A stretch of DNA of 9,045 bases from Actinomycetes bacterium (GTDB lineage: Bacteria > Actinomycetota > Acidimicrobiia > Acidimicrobiales > Palsa-688): assembly GCA_021816565.1 (NCBI GenBank), contig JAKAXN010000175.1, forward strand, positions 1 to 9,045. Reading direction: 5' to 3'. This document shows positions 1 to 6,036 of the stretch, piece after piece. The position numbers and the translations under genes were made by a program. Under the pieces are notes generated by a model. It was not told the origin of the DNA, ran no database searches, and was given only the letters and a program-made list of their open reading frames with translations. Positions within the stretch are counted from its first letter, which is position 1. The number at the start of each line of letters is the position of its first letter.

Positions 1-633
1 CGGGTCAGATGTGTTGTCGTCGATCATGACGATTTCGTATCTGTCCGAGGGGTAGTCCAGGGCCAGGAGGCTCGACAGGGTCTCGATCACCATGCCTGGA
101 GGCTCGTTGTGCGCCGGGACGTGCAGGGAGACGAACGGCAGGTCCTCCGGTCCGGCGGCGCCAGGGGGCCGGGCGACGCGTCGGGACCACCTCGAGGTGG
201 CCAGCACGTCCACCATCTCCCAGAGGTAGGCGAGGCCGAGCAGGTACGCGGCCAACTCGAGCACCCACAGCAGCATTCCACCGGCGGTTCCCACCGGTCC
301 CAGGCCGGACCGGAACGTCCACTCCAGCATGTACAACAGGTACAGGGCCCCGGTGGTGACCGCCACCGCCCAGGCCGCCCGTCCCACGGCACCCCACCGC
401 CGGGCCACCGGCACCCACGCCGCGGCACCGGCGATCTGCACCGCTGCGCCAGTGAGGGCGTAGAACAGTACGGTCCCGAGGGCCAGGGCCACCCCGACCG
501 CAATGCCGGCCAGGCCGGTGGCCACCAGCAGCGTCGAGACCGGACCGCCGGCCCGGCGGGCCACCCGGCTGAACAGCAGCACGGTCGCAGGAGGGAGGGC
601 GAGTAGCCCGATCAACAGGCAGGCGGCCAGCAT
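1..633 (-). CDS. Membrane-anchored family-2 glycosyltransferase, C-terminal part missing
   Basis: The protein adds sugar units from an activated nucleotide-sugar donor to a growing glycan at the membrane; which glycan cannot be told. 211 residues are visible before the gene leaves the left edge. Residues 1-24, about 32-70, 84-103 and 113-140 are hydrophobic membrane segments. A short cytoplasmic linker leads to the GT-A fold: [13 protein letters not shown] (168-180) is the typical first strand with the nucleotide-binding loop, and [13 protein letters not shown] (199-211) is the second, with the family's first acidic DD pair. The later DxD and QxxRW motifs lie outside the window. This membrane-first layout is seen in cellulose-synthase-like and poly-GlcNAc-synthase-like enzymes. 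The ATG at 633 is the only start in frame, has no good ribosome site, and overlaps the stop of a 26-codon ORF upstream in a different frame, so the true N-terminus is doubtful. The family call is firm; the product is unknown. Confidence 0.85.
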   Translation of the reverse strand, partial: MLAACLLIGLLALPPATVLLFSRVARRAGGPVSTLLVATGLAGIAVGVALALGTVLFYALTGAAVQIAGAAAWVPVARRWGAVGRAAWAVAVTTGALYLLYMLEWTFRSGLGPVGTAGGMLLWVLELAAYLLGLAYLWEMVDVLATSRWSRRVARPPGAAGPEDLPFVSLHVPAHNEPPGMVIETLSSLLALDYPSDRYEIVMIDDNTSDP

Positions 634-713
634 CAGAACCCGTCGGGCGCCATCCGGCCGGCGGCGACCGGATCGGGTGCCGGCAGCACCGGGACGGCGG
701 GCGGGACCTTCAT
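633..713 (-). CDS. Small proline-rich ORF overlapping the glycosyltransferase start; possibly its true 5' end
   Basis: This 26-codon ORF starts [13 protein letters not shown] and ends MAPDGF. Its TGA shares one base with the glycosyltransferase ATG (TGATG). 23 of its 25 codons after the start end in G or C, against about 16 of 25 in the glycosyltransferase frame over the same bases, so this frame is the one that looks coding. A purine-rich AAAAAGGGA abuts the ATG, too close for an ideal ribosome site. It may be a translationally coupled leader peptide. Alternatively it is the real start of the glycosyltransferase, cut off by a one-base deletion: one extra G in the GGG run (639-641 on this strand) would join the two frames as ...[14 protein letters not shown].... 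I favour the second reading but cannot prove it. Confidence 0.35.
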   Translation of the reverse strand: MKVPPAVPVLPAPDPVAAGRMAPDGF

Positions 714-782
714 TCCCTTTTTCAAGGATTCACCTACCTTCCGGAATGGGTATCGCGTCGGGCCGGGCCCGCGTTACCCGGA

Positions 783-831
783 CCCACCGGTCAAAAAGCC
801 CGTCGGTGGGCGAAGGGTTCACCGATAGCGT
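783..831 (+). promoter_or_regulatory. Putative promoter and inverted repeat upstream of the aldo/keto reductase
   Basis: TAGCGT at 826-831 fits the TANNNT form of an actinobacterial -10 box and lies about 30 nt before the ATG at 863, leaving room for the AGGAGG leader. The -35 region is not recognisable as a consensus. A perfect 7-bp inverted repeat, CCCACCG (783-789) and CGGTGGG (804-810), with a 14-nt AT-richer centre that includes CAAAAAG, overlaps where the -35 box should be. It could be an operator or chance. It lies between divergent genes, so it could act on both. Confidence 0.3.
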
Positions 832-850
832 GGAATCCCCCGACTCCCCC

Positions 851-856
851 AGGAGG
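851..856 (+). promoter_or_regulatory. Ribosome binding site AGGAGG that sets the aldo/keto reductase start
   Basis: A perfect AGGAGG lies 6 nt before the ATG at 863. The reading frame is open back to position 503, but the upstream part is arginine- and proline-rich and not enzyme-like, and family similarity begins only after this ATG. This site therefore fixes the start. Confidence 0.85.
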
Positions 857-862
857 TACGAC

Positions 863-1858
863 ATGACCGTCTCCCGCCGCACGCTCGGAACCGGACCCGC
901 CGCGCTGGAGGTCTCGGCTGAGGGCCTGGGCTGCATGGGGATGTCGGAGTTCTACGGCACAGGTGACGAGCAGGAGTCCATCTCGGTCATCCACGCCGCC
1001 CTCGACGCCGGGGTCGACTTCCTGGACACGGCCGACATGTACGGGCCGTTCACCAACGAGAAGCTGGTCGGCCGGGCCATCGCCGGCCGGCGCGACCAGG
1101 TGGTGCTGGCCACCAAGTTCGGCAACGAACGGCGCGAGGACGGAAGCCGGGTCGGGGTCAACGGCCGCCCGGAGTACGTCCGCCGGGCCTGCGACGCCAG
1201 CCTGACCCGCCTCGGTGTCGACCACGTGGACCTCTACTACCAGCACCGGGTGGACCCCGACGTCCCGGTGGAGGACACCTGGGGGGCCATGTCGGAGCTG
1301 GTGCAGGCCGGCAAGGTGCGCCACCTGGGGATCAGCGAGGCCGCCCCCGACACCATCCGCCGGGCCCACCGGGTCCACCCGGTGACAGCCCTGCAGACGG
1401 AGTGGTCGCTGTGGTCGCGCGACGTCGAGGACAACGGGGTCCTGGAGACGGTGCGGGAGCTCGGCATCGGGTTCGTGGCCTACTCCCCGCTCGGGCGGGG
1501 GTTCCTCTCCGGCCAGATCCGCACCCTCGACGACCTCGACGCCGACGACTTCCGCCGCCACTCGCCCCGCTTCCAGGGGGAGAACTTCCAGAAGAACCTG
1601 GAGCTGGTGGACCGGGTCCGGGAGCTGGCCGCCGCCCGGGACGTGACCCCCAGCCAGCTGGCCCTGGCCTGGGTGCTGGCCCAGGGCGATGACGTGGTGC
1701 CCATCCCGGGGACCAAGCGCAGCCGCTACCTCGAGGAGAACATCGCGGCGGCCGGCATCCGCCTCAGCGAGGAGGACCTGCGGGCCATCGACCAGGCGGC
1801 CCCCGCGGGGGCGGCCGCCGGCGACCGCTACGCCGACATGTCCACGGTGCACCGCTGA
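863..1858 (+). CDS. Aldo/keto reductase, NADPH-dependent
   Basis: A soluble cytoplasmic oxidoreductase of 331 residues, the normal length for the family, that reduces aldehydes or ketones to alcohols with NADPH. All four catalytic residues are present: D55 and Y60 in [10 protein letters not shown]85 in LATKFG and H128 in [15 protein letters not shown] near residues 21-28 is the usual first-strand motif of the subgroup that includes YakC, pyridoxal reductase and plant auxin-induced-like reductases. [12 protein letters not shown] (206-217) and [13 protein letters not shown] (281-293) form the cofactor-binding loops; the Lys-Arg-Ser-Arg cluster would hold the 2'-phosphate of NADPH. The gene is alone on its strand here, divergent from the glycosyltransferase and convergent with the methyltransferase, so the neighbours do not reveal a substrate. 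A general detoxifying or metabolic reductase is likely. Confidence 0.93.
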   Translation: MTVSRRTLGTGPAALEVSAEGLGCMGMSEFYGTGDEQESISVIHAALDAGVDFLDTADMYGPFTNEKLVGRAIAGRRDQVVLATKFGNERREDGSRVGVNGRPEYVRRACDASLTRLGVDHVDLYYQHRVDPDVPVEDTWGAMSELVQAGKVRHLGISEAAPDTIRRAHRVHPVTALQTEWSLWSRDVEDNGVLETVRELGIGFVAYSPLGRGFLSGQIRTLDDLDADDFRRHSPRFQGENFQKNLELVDRVRELAAARDVTPSQLALAWVLAQGDDVVPIPGTKRSRYLEENIAAAGIRLSEEDLRAIDQAAPAGAAAGDRYADMSTVHR

Positions 1859-1885
1859 GGGCCCCGCCCGGTGGTGGTGGGGTCC
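1859..1885 (+). terminator. Stem-loop after the aldo/keto reductase, candidate terminator
   Basis: The ten bases directly after the TGA (1859-1868) can pair with 1876-1885 around a 7-nt loop, with only two G-U wobbles (1861/1883 and 1866/1878). There is no T-run, as is common in high-GC actinobacteria. On the opposite strand the two wobbles become A-C mismatches, so the hairpin favours the plus-strand transcript. It lies between two convergent genes. Confidence 0.4.
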
Positions 1886-1888
1886 CGG

Positions 1889-2512
1889 CTACCACCGCCG
1901 CCGGGCGGCGACGAACCAGCTGCCGCCTAGGACGACCTCCCCGCCGATCTCGTCGGCCAGCTGCCCGGCGGTGAGATAGCGCTTGTAGACGGCGTGGACG
2001 GACCCGTCATTGAGTACCCGCTCCTGCCACTGCGCCGGCTCCACACCGGGGCGCAGCGCGGAGTCCACCACCACCAGCTCCGGGGCCAGCCGGCGGGCCT
2101 GGTCCAGGAAACGTCGGCGCTCGCCGGGCGGGAGGTGCCCGTAGAAGTGGCCGGCGAAGACCCGGTCGAACGACCCCGGCGACAGGCCCACGGCCAGGGC
2201 GTCGGCGACGATCACCCGCCCGGGCCCCAGGCGGGACCGGGCGATCTCCACCATGGAACGACTGCGGTCCACCCCCAGGGCGAAACCCCGCAGGTGCCGG
2301 GTCAGGAACCCGGTCCCGCACGCGATGTCCACGGTCCTCGCCGGCGGCAGCGAGCGGACCAGCCCGACCAGCGCGCCGACCTCCCCGTCCCAGCCGGGGC
2401 GGTCCCTGGCGGCAAAGCGCCCCCGCCCCTCGTACCACTCGTCGTACTCCCGGGCCCGCTGCTCGTAGTAGTTGGCGGTGGCGGGGTCGGTGGCGAACGC
2501 CGGGTCGGCCAT
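1889..2512 (-). CDS. Class I SAM-dependent methyltransferase
   Basis: A 207-residue soluble methyltransferase with a single Rossmann-like domain; the substrate is unknown. Motif I is VDIACGTGFL (61-70), the glycine-rich SAM loop. The acidic end of strand 2 is D82 in LGVDRSRSM, which would bind the ribose hydroxyls. D104 in VADAL lies near the adenine, and FDRVFAGHFYGHLPP (115-129) is the usual strand-4 region. The N-terminal YYEQRAREYDEWY helix is typical of UbiE-like and small-molecule methyltransferases. The frame is open to a TTG at 2578, but I chose the ATG at 2512: a TAGCGT box lies 8 nt before it and there is no ribosome site at that spacing, which suggests a leaderless message. It is divergent from the RCK_C membrane protein, with only 56 nt between them. 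Confidence 0.88.
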   Translation of the reverse strand: MADPAFATDPATANYYEQRAREYDEWYEGRGRFAARDRPGWDGEVGALVGLVRSLPPARTVDIACGTGFLTRHLRGFALGVDRSRSMVEIARSRLGPGRVIVADALAVGLSPGSFDRVFAGHFYGHLPPGERRRFLDQARRLAPELVVVDSALRPGVEPAQWQERVLNDGSVHAVYKRYLTAGQLADEIGGEVVLGGSWFVAARRRW

Positions 2513-2520
2513 GGGCCCCG

Positions 2521-2526
2521 ACGCTA
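2521..2526 (-). promoter_or_regulatory. Putative -10 box of a leaderless methyltransferase message
   Basis: TAGCGT on the minus strand (TANNNT form) lies 8 nt before the ATG at 2512, so transcription would start at or next to the start codon. No clear -35 box is seen. The same hexamer serves as the proposed -10 of the aldo/keto reductase. Confidence 0.35.
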
Positions 2527-2568
2527 GCCACCCGTATCCCACGGGGGCATCGGGGGAATACCTCCTGT

Positions 2569-3375
2569 GTGGTCGCAATCTCGTCCCTGCTGCTGATCGT
2601 CGCCCTGTCGCTGCTCATAACCAGGGTGGCCACGGTGATCCTGGTCGCCACCGGGATGTCCAAGTCGTCAGCCCGCTTCCAGGCCCGCTCGGCGTTCACC
2701 GGGGCCGGGTTCACGACCAGCGAGTCGGAGCGGGTGGTCGACCACCCGCTACGCCGGAAGGTGATCATGACGCTGATGCTGCTCGGCAACGCCGGGATCG
2801 TGGCGTCGGCGGGGTCGCTGATCCTGGGGTTCCGGGGCGGGGCACTCGGGCGCGAGTGGCAGCAGGTGCTGGAGCTCGGGGTGGGCCTGCTGGCGCTGAT
2901 CTTCGTGTCGCGCAGCCGGTGGGTGGACCGGCGCCTGACCGAGCTGATCGGGCGGTTCTTGAACGACCACACGGACCTCTCCGGACGGGACCTCGGGGGT
3001 CTGCTGCAGCTGGCGGGTGACTACGCCATCCACGAGTGGGCCGTCAGCGACGGGGACTGGGCGGCCGGCCGGACCCTGGCCGGGCTGGGGCTGCGCGACG
3101 AGGGTGTGGCGGTGCTCGGTCTCACCCGGACCGACGGCTGCTACGTCGGGGCTCCCACCGGGGCCACCGTGGTGCGGGCCGGCGACGTGCTGGTCACCTA
3201 CGGGCGGTCGGAGCAGCTCAACGAGCTGGACCGGCGCCCGGCCGGCCCCGAAGGCGAGCGCCGGCACCGCGACGCGGTCGCCCAGCAGGAGGGCTTCGAG
3301 CGTCAGCAGTCCGCCGCCGACCCGGCGGAGGCCGCCGCCGGCGCCACCCGGTTGGAGGGCCCGCCAGGCGGGTAG
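2569..3375 (+). CDS. Membrane protein with K+-transporter-like loop and C-terminal RCK_C (TrkA-C) domain
   Basis: 268 residues starting at GTG, the only usable start in this frame. Residues 2-28, about 65-88 and 99-114 are hydrophobic and likely span the membrane. Between the first two lies QARSAFTGAGFTTSESE (38-54), which resembles the pore loops of TrkH/KtrB potassium transporters (SAF..TGFTT type). Residues about 153-222 form an RCK_C (TrkA-C) ligand-binding domain: WAAGRTLAGLGLRDEGVAVL followed by the ...VVRAGDVLVTYGR end motif. No nucleotide-binding RCK_N domain is present. Residues 223-268 are a charged, Glu/Arg/Ala-rich tail, probably disordered. Proteins of this layout are usually annotated as TrkA-C-domain or potassium-transporter proteins; their function is not well known. 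A cation or osmotic role is inference. The SDR gene follows after 9 nt, so the two are probably co-transcribed. No ribosome site precedes the GTG. Confidence 0.8.
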   Translation: MVAISSLLLIVALSLLITRVATVILVATGMSKSSARFQARSAFTGAGFTTSESERVVDHPLRRKVIMTLMLLGNAGIVASAGSLILGFRGGALGREWQQVLELGVGLLALIFVSRSRWVDRRLTELIGRFLNDHTDLSGRDLGGLLQLAGDYAIHEWAVSDGDWAAGRTLAGLGLRDEGVAVLGLTRTDGCYVGAPTGATVVRAGDVLVTYGRSEQLNELDRRPAGPEGERRHRDAVAQQEGFERQQSAADPAEAAAGATRLEGPPGG

Positions 3376-3384
3376 CGCGGGGGG

Positions 3385-4464
3385 ATGCGAGTGGTCGTGA
3401 CAGGAGCATCGGGCAACGTGGGGACAGCGGTGCTGCGGGCCCTGCACGACGAGCCGTCGGTGACGTCGGTACTGGCCCTGTCGCGGCGGGGCCCGGGCCC
3501 GGCCGGTTCGGACGACCCGGCCGTCGAGTGGAGGCAGGCGGACGTGGCGCGATCCGACCTCGAGCCGGTGCTGCGGGGCGCCGACGCGGTGGTCCACCTG
3601 GCGTGGCTCATACAGCCGTCGCGCCGGCGGGCCCTCATGGACCGGGTCAACGTCCATGGCACCCGCCGGCTGCTGGACGCGGTGGCCGCGGCGGGCTGCC
3701 CCAGGGTGGTGGTGGCGTCGTCGGTGGGGGCCTACTCGCCCGGCCCCAAGGACCGCCGGGTGGACGAGAGCTGGCCGGCCGGCGGCATCCCCACCAGCAC
3801 CTACAGCGTGGAAAAGGCCGAGGTGGAGAGCCTGCTGGACCGCTTCGAGGAGGAGCACCCGGACACGTCGGTGGCCCGGCTGCGCCCGGGGCTGATCTTC
3901 CAGCGCCACGCCGCGTCGGAGATAGCCCGCCTTTTCCTCGGGCCCCTGGCGCCCACCCCGCTGCTGCGCCCGGGCCTGCTGCGCATCCTGCCGGCGGTGC
4001 CGGGCCTGCGCACCCAGGTGGTGCACTCCGACGACGTGGCCGACGCCTACCGGCGGGCCGTGGTGTCGGCGGCCCGGGGGGCGTTCAACATCGCCGCCGA
4101 ACCGGTGCTCGACGCCCATGTGGTGGCCCGGGCGTGGGGGGCCCGGACGCTGCCGGTCCCGGCCCGGCTGGTCCGCGGCGGTGCCGACCTGGCCTGGCGG
4201 GCCCACCTGGTGCCGGCCGACGCCGGGTGGGTCGACCTGGGCCTCCAGACGCCGCTGCTCGACACCGGCCGGGCCCGCCGGGAGCTGGGCTGGGAGCCGG
4301 CCCACGGCGCGGTGTCGGTGCTGGAGGAGCTGCTGTCAGGCATCGTGGCCGGCGACTCGGCTCCCACCCCGCCGCTGGCCGGCGGCCGGCGGGCCGGGGT
4401 GACCGCCGACGCCCAGCCGGGTGCACAGGAACCGCCCCGGCTGAGGCCTCGAACATCACATTGA
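3385..4464 (+). CDS. NAD-dependent epimerase/dehydratase, extended SDR family
   Basis: 359 residues; a soluble NAD(P)-dependent enzyme acting on a nucleotide sugar or another hydroxy/keto substrate that the sequence does not identify. The N-terminal Rossmann fold has TGASGNVG (6-13). NVHGT (89-93) and VVASSVGAYSPG (109-120) are extended-SDR landmarks. The catalytic set is S112/S113, Y140 and K144 in YSVEK. RLRPGLIF (166-173) and VVHSDDVADAY (212-222) are the usual substrate-side and C-terminal motifs, and LGWEP (301-305) is the typical end of an epimerase domain. The last 35 residues (about 325-359) are a Pro/Gly/Arg-rich tail not expected in the family core. The ATG is preceded by GGGGGG. 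It lies 9 nt after the RCK_C gene stop, which suggests an operon, although no functional link is obvious. Confidence 0.9.
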   Translation: MRVVVTGASGNVGTAVLRALHDEPSVTSVLALSRRGPGPAGSDDPAVEWRQADVARSDLEPVLRGADAVVHLAWLIQPSRRRALMDRVNVHGTRRLLDAVAAAGCPRVVVASSVGAYSPGPKDRRVDESWPAGGIPTSTYSVEKAEVESLLDRFEEEHPDTSVARLRPGLIFQRHAASEIARLFLGPLAPTPLLRPGLLRILPAVPGLRTQVVHSDDVADAYRRAVVSAARGAFNIAAEPVLDAHVVARAWGARTLPVPARLVRGGADLAWRAHLVPADAGWVDLGLQTPLLDTGRARRELGWEPAHGAVSVLEELLSGIVAGDSAPTPPLAGGRRAGVTADAQPGAQEPPRLRPRTSH

Positions 4465-4525
4465 GCGGTGGCGGTGTGCGGGCCCGGCGGGCTGGGTAGC
4501 GCGACGACACACACGGAAATCCTGG

Positions 4526-4533
4526 AAAGGGAG
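4526..4533 (+). promoter_or_regulatory. Ribosome binding site that sets the hemerythrin start
   Basis: AAAGGGAG lies 6 nt before the ATG at 4540. The frame is open upstream to 4468, but those 24 codons have no family character, while MSDVFEILRRDHEEV is a typical HHE start. The site decides the start. Confidence 0.75.
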
Positions 4534-4539
4534 TCTGCA

Positions 4540-5079
4540 ATGAGCGACGTATTCGAGATCCTGCGACGGGACCACGAGGAAGTGAAGGCCGTGCTGGCGG
4601 ATCTGGCCTCGGGGACCGGGGACGTGGCCCAGCTGGGCGAGAAGCTGGTAATGGAGGAATCCCGTCACGAGGCGGCGGAGGAGATGTACTTCTGGCCGAC
4701 CGTCAAGGAGAAGGTGCCCGGTGGCGAGCAGCTGGCCGCCACGGCCCTCAGCCAGGAGGACGAGGGCAAGCAGGTGCTGGACCAGCTGCGGAAGGCCGAG
4801 GCCGGCTCCGCGGAGTTCAAGCAACTGGTGGCCAGGTTCGCCACCGCCGGGCACGAGCACATCGCGTTCGAGGAGACCCAGGTGTGGCCGAAGCTGGAGG
4901 CGGTGCTCGGGGCTGACGAGCGGAGCGAGCTGGGCGACAAGATCGAGATGGGCAAGAAGGCCGGCCCCACCCGGCCGCACCCCAACGCCCCTGACAGCCC
5001 CGGTTCCCTGAAGACCGCGGGCGCGGCCACCGCCCTGGCGGACAAGATGGTGGACAAGGTCACCGGCCGGGGCGAGTAG
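4540..5079 (+). CDS. Hemerythrin HHE cation-binding domain protein
   Basis: A 179-residue, mainly helical cytoplasmic protein expected to bind a non-heme di-iron centre in a four-helix bundle. Such proteins bind or sense O2, NO or peroxide, or protect iron; the exact role here is unknown. Likely ligands are H12 (RRDHEEV), H43 and E47 (RHEAAEE) and H107 and E111 (HEHIAFEE); H105 is nearby. On helix 3, where many HHE domains have Glu-His, this protein has E73-D74 in SQEDEGKQVL. From memory this motif, and the C-terminal GPTRPHPNAPDSPG...LKT tail (142-159), recur in actinobacterial members, so the change is probably a subfamily trait rather than decay. It lies 75 nt behind the SDR gene with its own strong ribosome site, and may be read separately. 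It converges with the MpaB-family gene. Confidence 0.9.
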   Translation: MSDVFEILRRDHEEVKAVLADLASGTGDVAQLGEKLVMEESRHEAAEEMYFWPTVKEKVPGGEQLAATALSQEDEGKQVLDQLRKAEAGSAEFKQLVARFATAGHEHIAFEETQVWPKLEAVLGADERSELGDKIEMGKKAGPTRPHPNAPDSPGSLKTAGAATALADKMVDKVTGRGE

Positions 5080-5087
5080 CCGGCAGG

Positions 5088-5115
5088 CGGCCGGAGCTAG
5101 ACGAGGGGCCGGCCG
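5088..5115. terminator. Inverted repeat between convergent genes, possible two-way terminator
   Basis: CGGCCGG (5088-5094) pairs perfectly with CCGGCCG (5109-5115) around a 14-nt loop. It lies just after the hemerythrin stop and over the last codons and stop of the facing gene. There is no T-run, and GGCC-rich repeats are frequent in this genome by chance, so confidence is low. Confidence 0.25.
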
Positions 5116-5978
5116 GCGCGCACCCGCCGGCGCATGTCCCACAGCAGGAGGTTGAAGGGGAAGATCCTCACCTCGGTGGGTAGCAGGTCGTCGATGCGGC
5201 CCAGGCTGCGGAGCCGGCGGTCGAAGCGGTCCTGCTCCTCCGGGCTCCAGCTGAAGCCCATCTGCTCCCGGAACATCGGGGGCAGGAACCCCCGGGTCCA
5301 GAACAGGCTGGGCCCGGCCATGACGGCCCGCACCGGGGCGGGGAGGTGCTCGAGCCGGGTGAGGCTGCGGAGGTACCTCCGGATGGTGTCGTCGATGTGC
5401 ACGGCGGCCAGGGAACGCTCCCAGTAGCGGCCGAACTCGGCCCGGTCGGCCGGCCACATGTCCTGGCGGACCTGCAGGGTGGTGCCGAGGCGGGCGCTGT
5501 AGCTGTAGAGCCGGTCGGCGGTGGCGTCGTCGAGCGGCCCGTGCATCCGCTCGATCAGATCGACCGTCCCGTAGTACAGGCAGGCGGCGACCCACAGCTG
5601 CAGTTGCGGGTCCAGGGCGCTGTACGCGACCGGGCTGTCGCCGGTGGAGCGGACCTGGGCGTGCTGGCGGTTGACCGCCCTGCGGTACAGGCGCCGCTCC
5701 TCCTCGGTGCCGAGCAGGGCCACCGCCAGGTAGGTGAAGGTGGTGCGGGCCCGCTTGAGCGGGTGGGCGATGGCGCTGCCCGACTCCACCCGGCTCTCCC
5801 GCACCCCGTAGCCCACCCCGGGCCAGCTCAGCTGCATGATCACGTTGGCCGGGCCGGCCAGCTGGGCGCCGACGCCCGACAGGTAGCGCCGGATGTCGAA
5901 CCCGCCACCCGGGCCGGTGTCGCCCGCCCGGCCCGGAGATACGGCGGGATCGGCTACCTGCGGGACTCGTCCTCCCAT
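5097..5978 (-). CDS. MpaB / rubber-oxygenase-family protein (DUF2236)
   Basis: 293 residues, close to the usual family length. The family includes the fungal oxygenase MpaB, which cleaves a prenyl side chain, and the heme-containing latex-clearing protein Lcp, which cleaves polyisoprene. Family landmarks are GPANVIMQLSWPGVGYGVRES (42-62), the RARTTFTYLAVALLGT block (77-91), and NRQHAQVR (103-110), whose H106 is the likely axial heme ligand by analogy. DPQLQLWVAACLY (123-135) and FGRYWERSL (182-190) follow. I see no signal peptide. The frame is open to an ATG at 6005, but that codon lies inside the operator and upstream of the proposed -10 box. The ATG at 5978 is 6 nt behind TACGGT and so fits a leaderless start. 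A terpenoid or other lipid substrate is inference from family and neighbours. Oxygenase activity is not shown by sequence alone. Confidence 0.85.
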   Translation of the reverse strand: MGGRVPQVADPAVSPGRAGDTGPGGGFDIRRYLSGVGAQLAGPANVIMQLSWPGVGYGVRESRVESGSAIAHPLKRARTTFTYLAVALLGTEEERRLYRRAVNRQHAQVRSTGDSPVAYSALDPQLQLWVAACLYYGTVDLIERMHGPLDDATADRLYSYSARLGTTLQVRQDMWPADRAEFGRYWERSLAAVHIDDTIRRYLRSLTRLEHLPAPVRAVMAGPSLFWTRGFLPPMFREQMGFSWSPEEQDRFDRRLRSLGRIDDLLPTEVRIFPFNLLLWDMRRRVRAGRPLV

Positions 5979-5984
5979 GGGGGA

Positions 5985-6013
5985 ACCGTATCCATCTGTT
6001 GGCATAGTGTCAA
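5985..6013 (-). promoter_or_regulatory. Promoter of the MpaB-family gene, leaderless type
   Basis: On the minus strand a perfect -35 TTGACA (6008-6013) is followed after 17 nt by TACGGT (5985-5990, TANNNT form), then 6 nt, then the ATG at 5978. Transcription would begin at or very near the A of the start codon. The -35 box is one half of the operator palindrome, so a bound protein would block RNA polymerase. Confidence 0.65.
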
Positions 6014-6018
6014 TAGAT
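5994..6018. promoter_or_regulatory. Operator site A, palindrome TTGGCA-TAG-TGTCAA
   Basis: The core TTGGCA (5999-6004), a 3-nt centre, and TGTCAA (6008-6013) fit TTGRCA-N3-TGYCAA with no mismatch. The symmetry extends outward: of the 11 positions in each arm (5994-6004 and 6008-6018), 9 pair. It contains the -35 box and its centre is 28 nt before the MpaB-family start codon. Sites B and C have the same design. Confidence 0.65.
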
Positions 6019-6036
6019 GTCCGGGCCCGGCGGCGG

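Noticed and set aside
109..606. A plus-strand 165-codon frame and minus-strand frames of similar size over the glycosyltransferase
   Set aside because: The frame that encodes VPAHNEPPG and MIDDNTSDP, with hydrophobic helices, is the real gene. The others are GC shadows.
503..862. N-terminal extension of the aldo/keto reductase
   Set aside because: It has no family similarity, is Arg/Pro-rich, and would overlap the divergent glycosyltransferase start. The AGGAGG at 851 fixes the ATG at 863.
2749..4305. A 518-codon minus-strand open frame under the RCK_C and SDR genes
   Set aside because: Its low-complexity Pro/Arg/Gly/His composition is a shadow of two well-supported plus-strand genes.
3036..4499. 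A 487-codon plus-strand open frame overlapping the RCK_C and SDR genes
   Set aside because: It is almost entirely Gly, Arg, Pro and Ala and lies in another frame of two genes that have clear motifs.
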